Source: Bacillota bacterium (GTDB lineage Bacteria; Bacillota; Clostridia; Tissierellales; MES13). From it: 64,000 nt of DNA. This document shows positions 26,144 through 36,160 of the stretch, piece by piece. The notes under the pieces were generated by a model. The model was not told the origin of the DNA, did no database searches, and worked only from the letters and a program-made list of their open reading frames with translations. The stretch is from assembly GCA_009711785.1 (NCBI GenBank), contig VENA01000069.1, positions 17,443-81,442 of the forward strand, in the 5' to 3' direction. The position numbers and the translations under genes were made by a program. Numbering within the stretch: the stretch's first letter is position 1; every line of letters begins with the position of its first letter.

Positions 26144-27212
26144 AAAAAGTTCTTAGATCTTTTGGGTATTTATTTATAACTTCGCAACCATCCTTAGTAA
26201 CAATAACTAAGTCTTCTATTCTAACACCATATTTACCGGGAATATAAATTCCAGGTTCTATAGAAAATACCATCCCTTCTTTAACTTCCATATCATTAAC
26301 ACTGCTTACATCTGGATATTCATGGGCACAAATGCCAATATTATGACCAGTTCTATGGATAAAATATTCTCCATATCCACCTTCTTTAATAATATCCCTT
26401 GCAGTATTATCTATATCAGAAAACTTAACACCAGGCTTAACTTTTTCAATAGCCTTTAAATTAGCTTTTAATACTAGATTATAGATTTTTTTATATTCTT
26501 TACTAGGAGTTCCATTAAAAAAGCTTCTAGTCATATCAGAGGAATAGTTATTTGTAATTCCACCGATATCAATTATAATACATTCATTTTCACTAAGTTT
26601 AGTATCATCCGAAGAATGATGAGGCTCAGCTGCATTTTTCCCAAAACATATTAATGGATCAAAAGAAAAATTAGGTGTATTATACTCAGCATATACATCT
26701 GCTAGTTTTTTACCTATTTCTTGTTCACTTAAACCTTTTTTAACTAGATCTAAAGCTTTTTTCATAACTTTATCATTTACTTCAGATGCTTTTTTCATAA
26801 GTTTAATTTCTTCTTTATCTTTAATCATTCTTGTTTCATCAACTACTATAGAACTATCAACAACTTTAAGATTATTAGTTTCATTTAGTAGCTTTATTAA
26901 AAATGATGATGGCCAATTTTTATCAATTCCCATTATTTTTGTTTCATCGATTACACTTGCTAATTTTTTAATAGGGTCTTCAGTATCATCATAATAACAA
27001 ACCTTTGTGCCTATATCTGATAATGGAAACAATTTGTTATTAAAAAGTTTAGTAAATCCATTAGAGTTTATATATAAAGCAAGCATTCTTTCTCCTGGAT
27101 GTATCCATTCATTAAGTAAATAAAATATTGAATCTGGAGAAGTAATTATCATTTGATCAATATCGTGATTTTTCATATTTGATATTATCATTTCTAATCT
27201 TTTTTTATTCAT
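26142..27212 (-). CDS. M24-family Xaa-Pro dipeptidase
   Basis: A 356-aa creatinase-fold metallopeptidase (PepQ/PepP type), releasing the residue before proline. All five metal ligands are seen in the C-terminal half: IIDIGGITNNYSSDMTRSF (two Asp), HRTGHNIGICAHE (His), FSIEPGIYIPG (Glu) and VRIEDLVIV (Glu). The N-terminal half is the usual creatinase-like domain (MIITSPDSIFYLL). The minus-strand start ATG follows GGAGGTTTGCT. It lies just downstream of the broken permease and was probably once in an operon with it. Confidence 0.93.
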   Translation of the reverse strand: MNKKRLEMIISNMKNHDIDQMIITSPDSIFYLLNEWIHPGERMLALYINSNGFTKLFNNKLFPLSDIGTKVCYYDDTEDPIKKLASVIDETKIMGIDKNWPSSFLIKLLNETNNLKVVDSSIVVDETRMIKDKEEIKLMKKASEVNDKVMKKALDLVKKGLSEQEIGKKLADVYAEYNTPNFSFDPLICFGKNAAEPHHSSDDTKLSENECIIIDIGGITNNYSSDMTRSFFNGTPSKEYKKIYNLVLKANLKAIEKVKPGVKFSDIDNTARDIIKEGGYGEYFIHRTGHNIGICAHEYPDVSSVNDMEVKEGMVFSIEPGIYIPGKYGVRIEDLVIVTKDGCEVINKYPKDLRTF

Positions 27213-27233
27213 AGCAAACCTCCTTAAAATTAT

Positions 27234-28520
27234 TTAAGCTGATTTATTATCTATTTTACCATTTTTAACTTTCTTTTCGTATCTATTCCATATAACAAAG
27301 CCAAGCCATGATATAAAGAATCCATCGCCTATTATTTCAACTTCATAGATAACCTTTTGCATTAAAGTTTTATATTCATCCGATGGAATTAAAGAAAGTC
27401 CCATACCTAAGAAATAACAAAGTAATCCGACTATAGCTATTGATTTTGCAACTTTACTGTTTCTTGTAGCCTTAAATGGTCTTTTATCATTAGGTCTATT
27501 TTTTTTTAGACTCAAAAAAGTAGTAAATAATAATAGATATGGAAGTAAACTAGTTATAGCTGTCATTGTAACTAATATTGAGTAAATAGCGTTAACACTT
27601 GGCATTAAAACCATAAGTAACATTACTATAGAAACATCTATAGCCTGTACTATTAGACCATTTTGTGGAACATTATGCTTATTTGATTTTGTTAAAAAGT
27701 CTGGGAAAACTCCATTTTTAACACTTGCAAATAACATTTTAGACTCATTACATATACACTTAATGCACCAAAACCACTTATTACTATTAAAAATACAATA
27801 ACCCTTACAAACTATTCACCTATACCTAAAGTTTGTGCTATTAATTTAAATGTATCCATTATACCACTTGCTGAAACTATCTTATCCGGTGTCATCATAA
27901 ATGTTATACAAACTGTTCCTAGAATGTATAATCCAGCAACTATAAAAGCTGATGTAAATATTGCCTTTGGAAATACCCTTTGAGCATCCTTAACATCTGT
28001 AGCAAAGGCTGCTGTAACTTCAACTCCTGCCATGGCAAACATAAGAGCTGATAATGCAGCTATATTTGATCCTTGACCAAAATCAGGTATTAAAGTTGAT
28101 AAATTATATTCTGTAGCAACCGGTTTTTTAAATACAAAAACAGAAGCTAAACCAAGTCCTATAAGAAGTACTGCAGGAATTATACTTCCTAATAAAGCTC
28201 CAAAGTTAGAAAACCATTTACCTGTTTTCATACCCTTTAGATTAACAGTTGTTATAAACCAAAATACCCCTAAAACTACTGGTATAACGAAAAACTTATT
28301 ATCTGCTAATTCAGGTCTTCCTAAAACAAAGGCAGAACTTACAGTAATAAATGTTAAATATCCAGGATACCAAAATATTTTAGCAGTCCAGTTTAACCAA
28401 CATACAATATAACCCCATTTTTCACCATATGCTTCTTTAACCCATGCAAACATACCACCTTCATGGGGATATGCAGCTGCTAATTCAGGGGATCTTGTAC
28501 TTATGAATGTTGCTGCCCTT
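27234..28520 (-). pseudogene. Broken APC-family amino acid permease
   Basis: Two open pieces (28453 to 27812 and 27737 to 27234) together encode most of an amino acid/GABA antiporter of the APC superfamily. The first piece begins in text (SPELAAAYPHEGGMFAWVKE) that normally follows the first two membrane helices, which are absent. It stops at TAG 27812-27814; the same frame continues FVRVIVFLIVISGFGALSVY, and then a frame change near 27745-27755 is needed to reach KMLFASVKNGVFPDF in the second piece. So there is N-terminal loss, one nonsense codon and one frameshift. The downstream M24 peptidase is intact. Confidence 0.88.
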
Positions 28521-28738
28521 TTCGGACTTAGATGGATGGCAAATCCTCCCTAGTTATAAAAAAATGTTGGAACAGAATATGTAAAAATCTCAAATAAAAT
28601 ATATTAATAATCCCAACTGATTTTCATATTAACACAAAAATTATAGTAATACGATAATTAATTTAATAAAACTATAATTTTGTTAAAATTTTATAAAAGA
28701 TAAAGGATTAAAAGTTAAGTGGATAGTTAAAACATTTA

Positions 28739-28767
28739 TTGACAATACTTTGACATCCAAGTATAAT
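28739..28767 (+). promoter_or_regulatory. Consensus promoter immediately before marR
   Basis: TTGACA (28739-28744) and TATAAT (28762-28767) stand exactly 17 nt apart, the best promoter in the window. The usual start point, about 6-7 nt after the -10, falls on the ATG at 28774, and there is no ribosome site between. Confidence 0.85.
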
Positions 28768-28773
28768 TAACTT

Positions 28774-29196
28774 ATGAATTCAGATAATACAATACATTTA
28801 ATAGGAAGAATAAAAGAAGAAGCCAACAAATTAATTAAAAAAGAGCTTAAAGAACTAGGAATTGATAATCTAGCTCCATCCCATGGAGACATTTTGGCAG
28901 TTTTATTTAATTATGAAGAATTAACTAAGACTGAAATAGCAGAAAAAATTAATAGGGATCGGTCAACGGTGACAACTTTAGTAAATAAATTACTTAAGCT
29001 TAGATTAGTTGATTCTAAGGAAAATCCTGAGGATAGAAGATCTAATAAAATCTATCTTACAAAAAAAGGAAAGGAGCTAAAAACAGGTTTTACTAAAATA
29101 TCAGAAAAGTTATATAAAATTCAATATAAAGATATAACTGAAGAAGAAAGGGAAGTATTTAGAAGAGTTTTAAAGAAAATGCATAAAAATTTTTAG
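28774..29196 (+). CDS. MarR-family transcriptional regulator
   Basis: A 140-aa MarR-type winged-helix dimer. LAPSHGDILAVLFNYEELTKTEIAEKI appears in pieces near residues 30-57, the recognition helix is in NRDRSTVTTLVNKLLKL, and the wing has DRRSNKIYLTKKG. It is divergent from the permease relic and upstream of a polar amino-acid ABC transporter, so it probably controls one of these or itself. The ATG has no Shine-Dalgarno sequence and would lie at or next to the transcription start, so the mRNA may be leaderless. Confidence 0.9.
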   Translation: MNSDNTIHLIGRIKEEANKLIKKELKELGIDNLAPSHGDILAVLFNYEELTKTEIAEKINRDRSTVTTLVNKLLKLRLVDSKENPEDRRSNKIYLTKKGKELKTGFTKISEKLYKIQYKDITEEEREVFRRVLKKMHKNF

Positions 29197-29265
29197 AAAT
29201 AACATTGGGTTAATTATAATTTCTAGGGTATATATCCATATGATGAATAAAAATAGGAGGAATTT

Positions 29266-30075
29266 ATGAAAAGATTTATTATAATTTTTTTAATTTTAAT
29301 ACTTACAGTAACAATAACTGCATGTTCTAATGAAAAACCAGCATCAACTTTAGATAAAGATACATTAGTAGTAGGAATGGAACTTGCTTACCCTCCCTTT
29401 GAATTGACAGATAAAGAAGGTAATCCATCGGGAATAAGTGTTGATTTAGCTAAGGCTTTAGGTGAATATCTAGGTAAGAATATAAGAATAGAAAATATGG
29501 CTTATCAAGGATTAATCCCATCACTTAAGACAGGAAAAATAGATTTAATAATATCATCAATGACAATAACTGATGAACGTTTAGAATCTATAGATTTTTC
29601 TAATCCCTATTGTAGGGCCTATCTTTCAGTATTAGCAAATAAAAACTCCGATATAGAAAGTATAGATGATTTAAATAAAAAGGGGAAAAAAGTTGCTGTT
29701 AAAAAGGGTACAACAGGACATATATATGCATCAGAAAATCTTAAAAATGCAGAAATTATGGTATTTGATAAACAGGGTATATGTGTTTTAGAAGTAACTC
29801 AAGGTAAGGCAGATGCTTTTATTTATGATCAAATGACTATATATAAAAATTGGAAAATGAATGAAAATAAAACAACTGCAATATTAAAACCATTTCAAGA
29901 GGAATTTGAACACTGGGGAATTGGTATGAGAAAGGAAAATGACAAATTAAGAAAAAGTGTAAATGAATTTTTAAAAGAATATAAAAATCAAGGTGGATTT
30001 GATAAATTAGCTAATAAATATCTAAAAGAACAAAAAGAAACCTTCGAAAAACTTAATATACCATTTTTCTTTTAA
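29266..30075 (+). CDS. Polar amino-acid ABC transporter, substrate-binding lipoprotein
   Basis: A 269-aa solute-binding lipoprotein (family 3). The signal peptide ends in a lipobox, TITACS, with the Cys near residue 20. The mature domain has VVGMELAYPPFELTDKEG, GISVDLAKALGEYLGK and the typical IDLIISSMTITDERLESIDFS, given here in pieces. It should bind an amino acid outside the cell and hand it to the permease encoded next. It is the first gene of a three-gene operon, with AGGAGG before the ATG. Confidence 0.93.
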   Translation: MKRFIIIFLILILTVTITACSNEKPASTLDKDTLVVGMELAYPPFELTDKEGNPSGISVDLAKALGEYLGKNIRIENMAYQGLIPSLKTGKIDLIISSMTITDERLESIDFSNPYCRAYLSVLANKNSDIESIDDLNKKGKKVAVKKGTTGHIYASENLKNAEIMVFDKQGICVLEVTQGKADAFIYDQMTIYKNWKMNENKTTAILKPFQEEFEHWGIGMRKENDKLRKSVNEFLKEYKNQGGFDKLANKYLKEQKETFEKLNIPFFF

Positions 30076-30098
30076 AAATAAAAAGAAGGGAAAATATT

Positions 30099-30923
30099 AT
30101 GGAGATAGAGGAAAGTATAAATAAAACAAACAATAAAGAGGGTTTATTTAAAAGATTATTCATTTCTGATTCTGAAAATATATCAACTAAGAAGAGATTA
30201 TTTAATGGGTTATTAATATTTTTACTTTTGGTATTTGTATTTATTTTTTCTATTGAAAAAATTGGATACGATATGAGATGGGGAGCAGTATTTAAGTATA
30301 AACATAAGTTTATATTAGGTTTTAAGATGACTTTTTTATTAAGTTTTTTTTCATTATTTACAAGCTTAATAATTGGAAGTTTTTTTACTGTAGCATCTAG
30401 ATCTAAATTTCTACCTTTATACTATTTATATAGATTTTATGTTGCTATGATAAGAGGGACACCTTTTTTAGTTCAGATATATGTATTTTTCTATGTTATA
30501 GGTACGGCCTTTAACTTAACTAATAGATATATAATGGGAATTATAATATTATCCTTATTTTCAGGGGCATATGTTACTGAGATAATAAGATCTGGAATAG
30601 AAGGGATATCTAAAAGTCAGTTAGAAACCTCAGACTCCCTTGGCTTTAATACATATCAAAAGTATAGATATATTATAATACCCCAAGTGATTAAAAAGAT
30701 AACACCGCCCTTAGCTGGACAGTTTTTATCCTTAGTTAAAGACTCATCATTACTTTCTGTAATAGCAGTAAATGAGCTTACTAAAAACATACAGGAAGCT
30801 GATTCATTAAATTTTGCATCTATAGAAAATTATTTACTTTTAGCAGGATTGTATATGATTATAACTATTCCTTTATCATATTTATCTAAACTACTTGAAA
30901 GGAAATTTAGCTATGAATATTAA
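30099..30923 (+). CDS. Polar amino-acid ABC transporter, permease
   Basis: A 274-aa HisM/GlnP-type permease. A charged N-terminal extension (residues 1-35) precedes the first of about five to six membrane helices. The coupling loop that contacts the ATPase is visible as SGIEGISKSQLETSDSLG, and RGTPFLVQIYVFFYV is the family's conserved segment. It overlaps the ATPase gene by 11 nt, a sign of translational coupling. Confidence 0.93.
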   Translation: MEIEESINKTNNKEGLFKRLFISDSENISTKKRLFNGLLIFLLLVFVFIFSIEKIGYDMRWGAVFKYKHKFILGFKMTFLLSFFSLFTSLIIGSFFTVASRSKFLPLYYLYRFYVAMIRGTPFLVQIYVFFYVIGTAFNLTNRYIMGIIILSLFSGAYVTEIIRSGIEGISKSQLETSDSLGFNTYQKYRYIIIPQVIKKITPPLAGQFLSLVKDSSLLSVIAVNELTKNIQEADSLNFASIENYLLLAGLYMIITIPLSYLSKLLERKFSYEY

Positions 30924-31647
30924 TATAGATAATTTAACTAAAAGCTATGAAAATAATAAAGTGTTAAATGATATAAATATAAATCTTAAAAATATAACTT
31001 CCCTGGCAATAATAGGACCATCAGGAGGGGGGAAATCTACACTTTTAAGAATTTTAGCAGGGCTAGAAAAACCTGATAAAGGAAATATAAAAATAAATGA
31101 TTGGAATATTTTATTTAATGAAAAGTATTTAAAAACATATAGAAAAAATATAGGTATGCTTTTTCAAGCATATAATTTATTTCCCCATATTTCAGCGATT
31201 AGAAATATAACTCTACCTTTAGAAGAAGTACATAAAATAAATAAAAAAGAAGCTTTTAAAAAAGCCCAAAGCTTATTAGAAAGATTTCAATTATCTAAAC
31301 ATAGTAATAAACGCCCAGATAAATTATCCGGAGGTCAAAAACAAAGGGTTGCAATAGCAAGAGCTTTAGCACTTAATTCTGAATTTTTATTATTTGATGA
31401 GCCAACTTCAGCTCTAGATCCTGAACTTACCATGGAAGTATTAGATATGATTAATAATTTAAGAAAAGAAAATAAAGATTTAATACTTGTAACCCATGAA
31501 ATGGGTTTTGCAAGGAAGGCTTGCGAATATACAATTTTCATATCAGAAGGTAAAATCATAGAACATGGGGAAAGTGAAAGAATATTCACATCACCTAAAA
31601 GTAAAGAATTAAAAAGATTTTTAGGAAAGCTATTTCAGTGGCATTAA
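30913..31647 (+). CDS. Polar amino-acid ABC transporter, ATPase
   Basis: A 244-aa GlnQ-type ATPase. Walker A is GPSGGGKST near residue 36, the Q-loop is FQAYNLFPH, the signature is LSGGQKQRVAIARALA, Walker B is FLLFDEPTSALDPE, and the switch His is in LVTHEMGFA. ATG 30913 lies inside the permease end and is preceded by GAAAGGAAA; it gives the normal N-terminus MNINIDNLTKSY. It energises import by the two preceding products. Confidence 0.95.
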   Translation: MNINIDNLTKSYENNKVLNDININLKNITSLAIIGPSGGGKSTLLRILAGLEKPDKGNIKINDWNILFNEKYLKTYRKNIGMLFQAYNLFPHISAIRNITLPLEEVHKINKKEAFKKAQSLLERFQLSKHSNKRPDKLSGGQKQRVAIARALALNSEFLLFDEPTSALDPELTMEVLDMINNLRKENKDLILVTHEMGFARKACEYTIFISEGKIIEHGESERIFTSPKSKELKRFLGKLFQWH

Positions 31648-31676
31648 TATCTATACAAGAATAAAATTAGTTAAAA

Positions 31677-31703
31677 AGTAAGGATTAAGTCCTTGCTTTT
31701 TTT
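31677..31703 (+). terminator. ABC transporter operon terminator
   Basis: The stem AGTAAGGA/TCCTTGCT around 31677-31697 is followed by seven T residues. Confidence 0.7.
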
Positions 31704-31928
31704 ATATAAAAAATACATTTACTTTTAAATATAAATTCATAAATAACACATAATTATAATACATATAATTCATGTATAAAAAATAATGAAAATTTTACAT
31801 GTATTTAACATTATAGGAAGGTATAGGAGCTTATTTGGCGAATATTATAAATATTCAAATTATTTTTAAGGAGGTGTTATTAAAATTAGTACATTTTTAA
31901 TTAACCAAATTTAAAAGGGGGATAATAC

Positions 31929-34900
31929 ATGTTAAAGATTTCAAGAAAACTTAGTTTATTATTGGTATTAACATTAGTACTTTCACTTATAATGCCGTTT
32001 AGTTTTGTTAGTGCCGAAGAGAATGATTCTGTCAATATCACGATACTTGGTACAAGTGACATTCATGGTGCAATCAATAGTTGGTCCTATGAAAGTAATA
32101 CTGATTATAAAAATGTAGGCTTAACTAGAATAGCTACTATGGTTAATGAAGTTAAAAAAGAAAATCCCAATACATTAGTAATTGATAATGGGGATACAGT
32201 TCAAGGTAGTATATTAACCGATGATTTATATAACACAGATTTAGAAAAGCCAAATCCTATGATAGATGTTATGAATTATATCGGTTATGACGCTATGACT
32301 CTTGGTAATCATGAATTTAATTTTGGTTTAGATTTAATAGAAAAAATGAAAAATGAAGCTGATTTTAAAATATTATCAGCTAATATCTATAATGAAGATG
32401 GTTCTAATTTTCAAACACCATATGTAATTAAAGAGGTTTCAGGAATAAAGGTAGGTATTCTTGGTCTTACAGTACCTAGTATTCCTAGATGGGATGGACC
32501 TAAGGTTGAAGGTCTAGAATTTAAGCATATGGGTAAAGAAGCTAATAAATATGTAAAAGAAATGAAAGAAAAAGGCGCAGATGTAATAATAGCTACAGCC
32601 CATGCTGGGTTAGAAACTAGACATGAAGATGATGGTAGTGACGCAGCAATAAATATAATAAAAGAGGCTCCTGAAATAGAAGCATTACTAGTTGGTCATG
32701 ACCATAAATCCATTTCAGAAGAAATAGATTCTACATTAGTAGGTGCTCCTGCTGCTAAATATGGTCAAGCTACAGAAGTTGTTAGATTTGATCTTAACTT
32801 AGTAAAGGATGGAGATAGTTGGAAAGTTAATAATAAAACTGTAGATACCTTAACAATTGCTGATTATGAAGCTAATAAAGAACTTAGTGAATATGCTAAA
32901 GGATACCATGAAGCTACTATAGATTTTCTTAAGGATCCAATAGCTACAGCAACAGGGGATTTTCATCCTGAAAGTGAAGTGCCAGGAATTCCAGAAGCAC
33001 AGATTAAAGATACAGCTGTTATAGATTTAATTAATAAAGTGCAATTAGAATACACAGATGCAGATATATCAGCTGCTGCTTTATTTAAATCCTCTTCTAA
33101 TATAAAAGAGGGAGAAGTATCATATTCTGATGTATTTGATATCTATAAGTATCCTAATACATTATATGCAGTTAAGGTTACAGGTAAAGAGTTAAAGGAT
33201 TATATGGAGTGGTCAGCTTCATACTTTAATACTTATAAACCTGGGGATTTAACTATTAGTTTTAACCCTAATATTAGAGGATATAATTATGATATGTTCC
33301 AGGGAGTAGATTATAAGATAGATATATCTAAGCCAGCTGGAGAAAGAATTACAGATTTAACCTTTAATGGAGAAAAAGTAAAGGATGATCAAGTATTTAA
33401 GCTAGCTATCAATAACTATAGATATGGTGGACTTACTTCTATGGGAATTATAAGTAATGAAGCATATTTTAAATCTGATCCTGATACATTAAGAGGATAT
33501 ATTAAAGATTATATGGAGAAAAAAGGTACTATAGAGCCAACAGTTGATAATAACTGGGAAATAATAGGCGCTGATTTAGATAGTCCATTGAGAGATGAAG
33601 TAATTCAAATGGTTAAAGATGGTGAAATAGAAATACCAACATCTGAAGATGGAAGAACTGACAATGTAAAAGCATTAAATATCTTTGAACTTGTTAATGA
33701 AGGAAAATTATCAAAGGATGTTATTAAAGAAAATAATATTAAAGTTCCTATAACAATAGTTCATACAAACGATACCCACGGAAGGGTTAAAGAAGGTAAG
33801 TATGATGGAATGGGCTTTGCTAAATTAACTACAAAAATAAATGATCTTAGAAAAACAAATCCTAATATGTTAGTACTAGATGCAGGAGATGCTTTCCATG
33901 GTCAGACAATAGCTTCTTTAGTTGAAGGAGAAAGTATAGTTGAGATTATGAATACTATCGGATATGACGCTATGGCAGCAGGTAATCATGACTTTAACTA
34001 TGGTCAAGATAGATTAGTAGAATTATCTAATATGGCTAATTTTCCTATTTTAGCTGCTAATGTTTTAAAGGATGATGAGTCTATATTAGATAAGTATACA
34101 ATTAAAGAAATGGGTGGAGTTAAAGTAGGTATATTCGGACTTTCTACTCCTGAAACTACTTATAAAACTCATCCAAAGAATGTTGAAGGGCTTAAGTTTA
34201 AAGATCCAGCTATAGTGGCTCAGGAAATGGTAGATGAGCTTAAGGATAAAACAGATGTTTTAGTTTGTTTATCCCACTTAGGATTAGATGAAGCTTCAAC
34301 ATATACTAGTGAATATGTTGTTAATAAAGTTGATGGAATAGATATAGTAGTAGATGGACATAGTCACAGTACATTAGAAAATGGTAAAAAGATTAATGAT
34401 ACTTTAATAGTTCAAGCAGGGGAATATGATAAGAATTTAGGTATTGTTAATTTTTCATATGAAGATGGTGAAATTAAAGATTTAAATGCTTCACTATTTA
34501 CAAAGGATGAAGCGAGTGAAATAAAAGAAGATTTAGATGTAGTAGCAGTAGTTGAAGAAATTGAAAAAGAAAATGATAAGGTACTTTCAGCTGTTGTAGG
34601 AAACACTGACTTTAATTTATTAGGAGAAAGACAAGATGTAAGAACAGGTGAGACTAATTTAGGTAATTTAATAACAGAGTCTATGTTAAAGGCTACTAAA
34701 GCTGATGTTGTTTTAACTAATGGTGGAGGAATTAGAGCTTCTATTTCACCAGGGGAAATAACAAAGGGTGATGTAATAACAGTACTACCTTTTGGAAACT
34801 TTATTGAAGTAATAAAAGTTAAGGGTTCAGATATAGTAAAAGCATTAGAACATGGTATATCTGATTATCCTGAAACAAAGGGAGCATTCCCACATATTGC

Positions 34901-35333
34901 TGGTATGACATTTGAATTTGATGAAAATAAAGAAGCTGGAAATAGAGTTATGGAAGTTAAAGTTAATGGTAAAGCTATTAACTTAGATAAAACTTATAAA
35001 CTTGCTACTAATGATTTCTTAGCAGCAGGTGGAGATAACTATTCAATGTTTAAAGGAAAAGAAACAGTTACTCAATTAGCAGGACTTGATGAAATAGTTA
35101 TAGACCACATTAAAAAATACGGAGTAAAAGATGCTAAGGTAGATGGTAGAATTGGTTTATATACTCCTAAAGAAAAACCAGCTTTAGAAACATATGTTGT
35201 TAAACCAGGAGATGTTTTATGGAAGATAGGAAATAAATTTAAAGTAAGTTGGGAAAAATTAGCTAAACTTAATAACTTAAATAATCCTAACTTAATTTTA
35301 CCTGGTCAAGAACTAGCAATTCCTCAACAATAA
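31929..35333 (+). CDS. Secreted double-domain nucleotidase/cyclic phosphodiesterase with LysM
   Basis: A 1134-aa exported protein. A signal peptide (cut near SFVSAEEND) is followed by two complete UshA/CpdB-type units. Unit 1 has TSDIHGAI, DNGDTVQGS, GNHEFNFG, TAHAGLE and VGHDHK, then a 5'-nucleotidase C-terminal domain. Unit 2 starts near residue 610 with HTNDTHGR, DAGDAFHG, GNHDFNYG, SHLGLDE and DGHSHS, then LGNLITESML and NGGGIRASISPG. A LysM motif (TYVVKPGDVLWKIGNKF) near residue 1090 holds it to peptidoglycan. It should strip phosphate from extracellular nucleotides and 2',3'-cyclic nucleotides. Its long leader (281 nt) has no clear riboswitch. Confidence 0.95.
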   Translation: MLKISRKLSLLLVLTLVLSLIMPFSFVSAEENDSVNITILGTSDIHGAINSWSYESNTDYKNVGLTRIATMVNEVKKENPNTLVIDNGDTVQGSILTDDLYNTDLEKPNPMIDVMNYIGYDAMTLGNHEFNFGLDLIEKMKNEADFKILSANIYNEDGSNFQTPYVIKEVSGIKVGILGLTVPSIPRWDGPKVEGLEFKHMGKEANKYVKEMKEKGADVIIATAHAGLETRHEDDGSDAAINIIKEAPEIEALLVGHDHKSISEEIDSTLVGAPAAKYGQATEVVRFDLNLVKDGDSWKVNNKTVDTLTIADYEANKELSEYAKGYHEATIDFLKDPIATATGDFHPESEVPGIPEAQIKDTAVIDLINKVQLEYTDADISAAALFKSSSNIKEGEVSYSDVFDIYKYPNTLYAVKVTGKELKDYMEWSASYFNTYKPGDLTISFNPNIRGYNYDMFQGVDYKIDISKPAGERITDLTFNGEKVKDDQVFKLAINNYRYGGLTSMGIISNEAYFKSDPDTLRGYIKDYMEKKGTIEPTVDNNWEIIGADLDSPLRDEVIQMVKDGEIEIPTSEDGRTDNVKALNIFELVNEGKLSKDVIKENNIKVPITIVHTNDTHGRVKEGKYDGMGFAKLTTKINDLRKTNPNMLVLDAGDAFHGQTIASLVEGESIVEIMNTIGYDAMAAGNHDFNYGQDRLVELSNMANFPILAANVLKDDESILDKYTIKEMGGVKVGIFGLSTPETTYKTHPKNVEGLKFKDPAIVAQEMVDELKDKTDVLVCLSHLGLDEASTYTSEYVVNKVDGIDIVVDGHSHSTLENGKKINDTLIVQAGEYDKNLGIVNFSYEDGEIKDLNASLFTKDEASEIKEDLDVVAVVEEIEKENDKVLSAVVGNTDFNLLGERQDVRTGETNLGNLITESMLKATKADVVLTNGGGIRASISPGEITKGDVITVLPFGNFIEVIKVKGSDIVKALEHGISDYPETKGAFPHIAGMTFEFDENKEAGNRVMEVKVNGKAINLDKTYKLATNDFLAAGGDNYSMFKGKETVTQLAGLDEIVIDHIKKYGVKDAKVDGRIGLYTPKEKPALETYVVKPGDVLWKIGNKFKVSWEKLAKLNNLNNPNLILPGQELAIPQQ

Positions 35334-35338
35334 GAATT

Positions 35339-35377
35339 AAGCTTAATTAAGGAGAAATTCCTTAATTAAGCTTTTTT
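35339..35377 (+). terminator. Nucleotidase terminator
   Basis: A perfect 15-bp stem AAGCTTAATTAAGGA with its complement (35339-35353 with 35359-35373), then T residues. It closely resembles the hairpins at 36003 and 39661. Confidence 0.85.
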
Positions 35378-35445
35378 ACTTTAAAACATCTATCTTTTTT
35401 GATACTATAGTAATATAAATTTACTAAAAATTAGGAGCGTGCTAT

Positions 35446-36003
35446 TTGGAAAATAAAATTATAAAGGAATTATCAAAAAAAATAAGAAAATTAAGAAATA
35501 ATCAAAAAATGACTCTAAAGGATATGAGCAAAAAAACTAACTTATCTGTAAGTTTCCTTTCACAAGTAGAAAGGGGAGAATCATCCATAGCGATAACTTC
35601 TCTAAAAAAGATAGCAGATGCCTTAGATGTATCAATAACAGATTTTTTTGAAGAAAAACATAAACAAAAGTTTACTAGAAAAAAAGATGATCAGCAGATA
35701 TTTAAATTAGAAGGATCAAACACTGAGTATATTAGATTGAGTGGAGATTTTTCTAAAAGAACGATGGAAACCTTATTAGTACAAATTGCCCCTAATGAAA
35801 AACATGGAACTAAATTTACCCATCCTGGAGAAGAATTTGTATATGTTTTAGAGGGAGCAATAATAGTAAACTTAGAGGGTGAAGAAGTTTTACTTAAGGC
35901 TGGAGAATCTATTCATTATCCATCGGAGATATCCCATTATTGGGTAAATCCTTTAAATCAAAAGTCTAAAGTACTAAGTGTATTATCAGTTACATTATTT
36001 TAA
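35446..36003 (+). CDS. XRE-family regulator with cupin domain
   Basis: A 185-aa DNA-binding protein with an N-terminal helix-turn-helix (residues about 8-62: LRNNQKMTLKDMSKKT, LSVSFLSQVERGESS) and a C-terminal cupin barrel (HPGEEFVYVLEGAIIVNLEGE in parts; KAGESIHYPSEISHYWVN). This build is typical of small-molecule-responsive repressors near polyamine, amino acid or sugar genes. The start is TTG. The gene is flanked on both sides by near-identical terminators, so it is transcribed alone, and its targets cannot be inferred from neighbours. Confidence 0.9.
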   Translation: MENKIIKELSKKIRKLRNNQKMTLKDMSKKTNLSVSFLSQVERGESSIAITSLKKIADALDVSITDFFEEKHKQKFTRKKDDQQIFKLEGSNTEYIRLSGDFSKRTMETLLVQIAPNEKHGTKFTHPGEEFVYVLEGAIIVNLEGEEVLLKAGESIHYPSEISHYWVNPLNQKSKVLSVLSVTLF

Positions 36004-36039
36004 GCTTAATTAGGGAAAGTTCCTTAATTAAGTTTTTTT
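36003..36039 (+). terminator. XRE-cupin terminator
   Basis: The stem CTTAATTAGGGA/TCCTTAATTAAG overlapping the stop codon is followed by seven T residues. Confidence 0.75.
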
Positions 36040-36160
36040 ATTATTAAAAGTAATCAGGGAATAAAAATATGTTTTGAAAATTTATAATTTGCCATATAAA
36101 CTAAATAATATAGATAAAGAAGGAATTTAAAATTTCTAAGAAATGAAAGGGGTAGTTTAG

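Noticed and set aside
31840..31902. A 20-codon frame (TTG start) and an orphan AAGGAGG in the leader of the nucleotidase gene
   Set aside because: Very short, A/T-rich and without a recognisable product; could be a leader peptide but the sequence alone does not support it.
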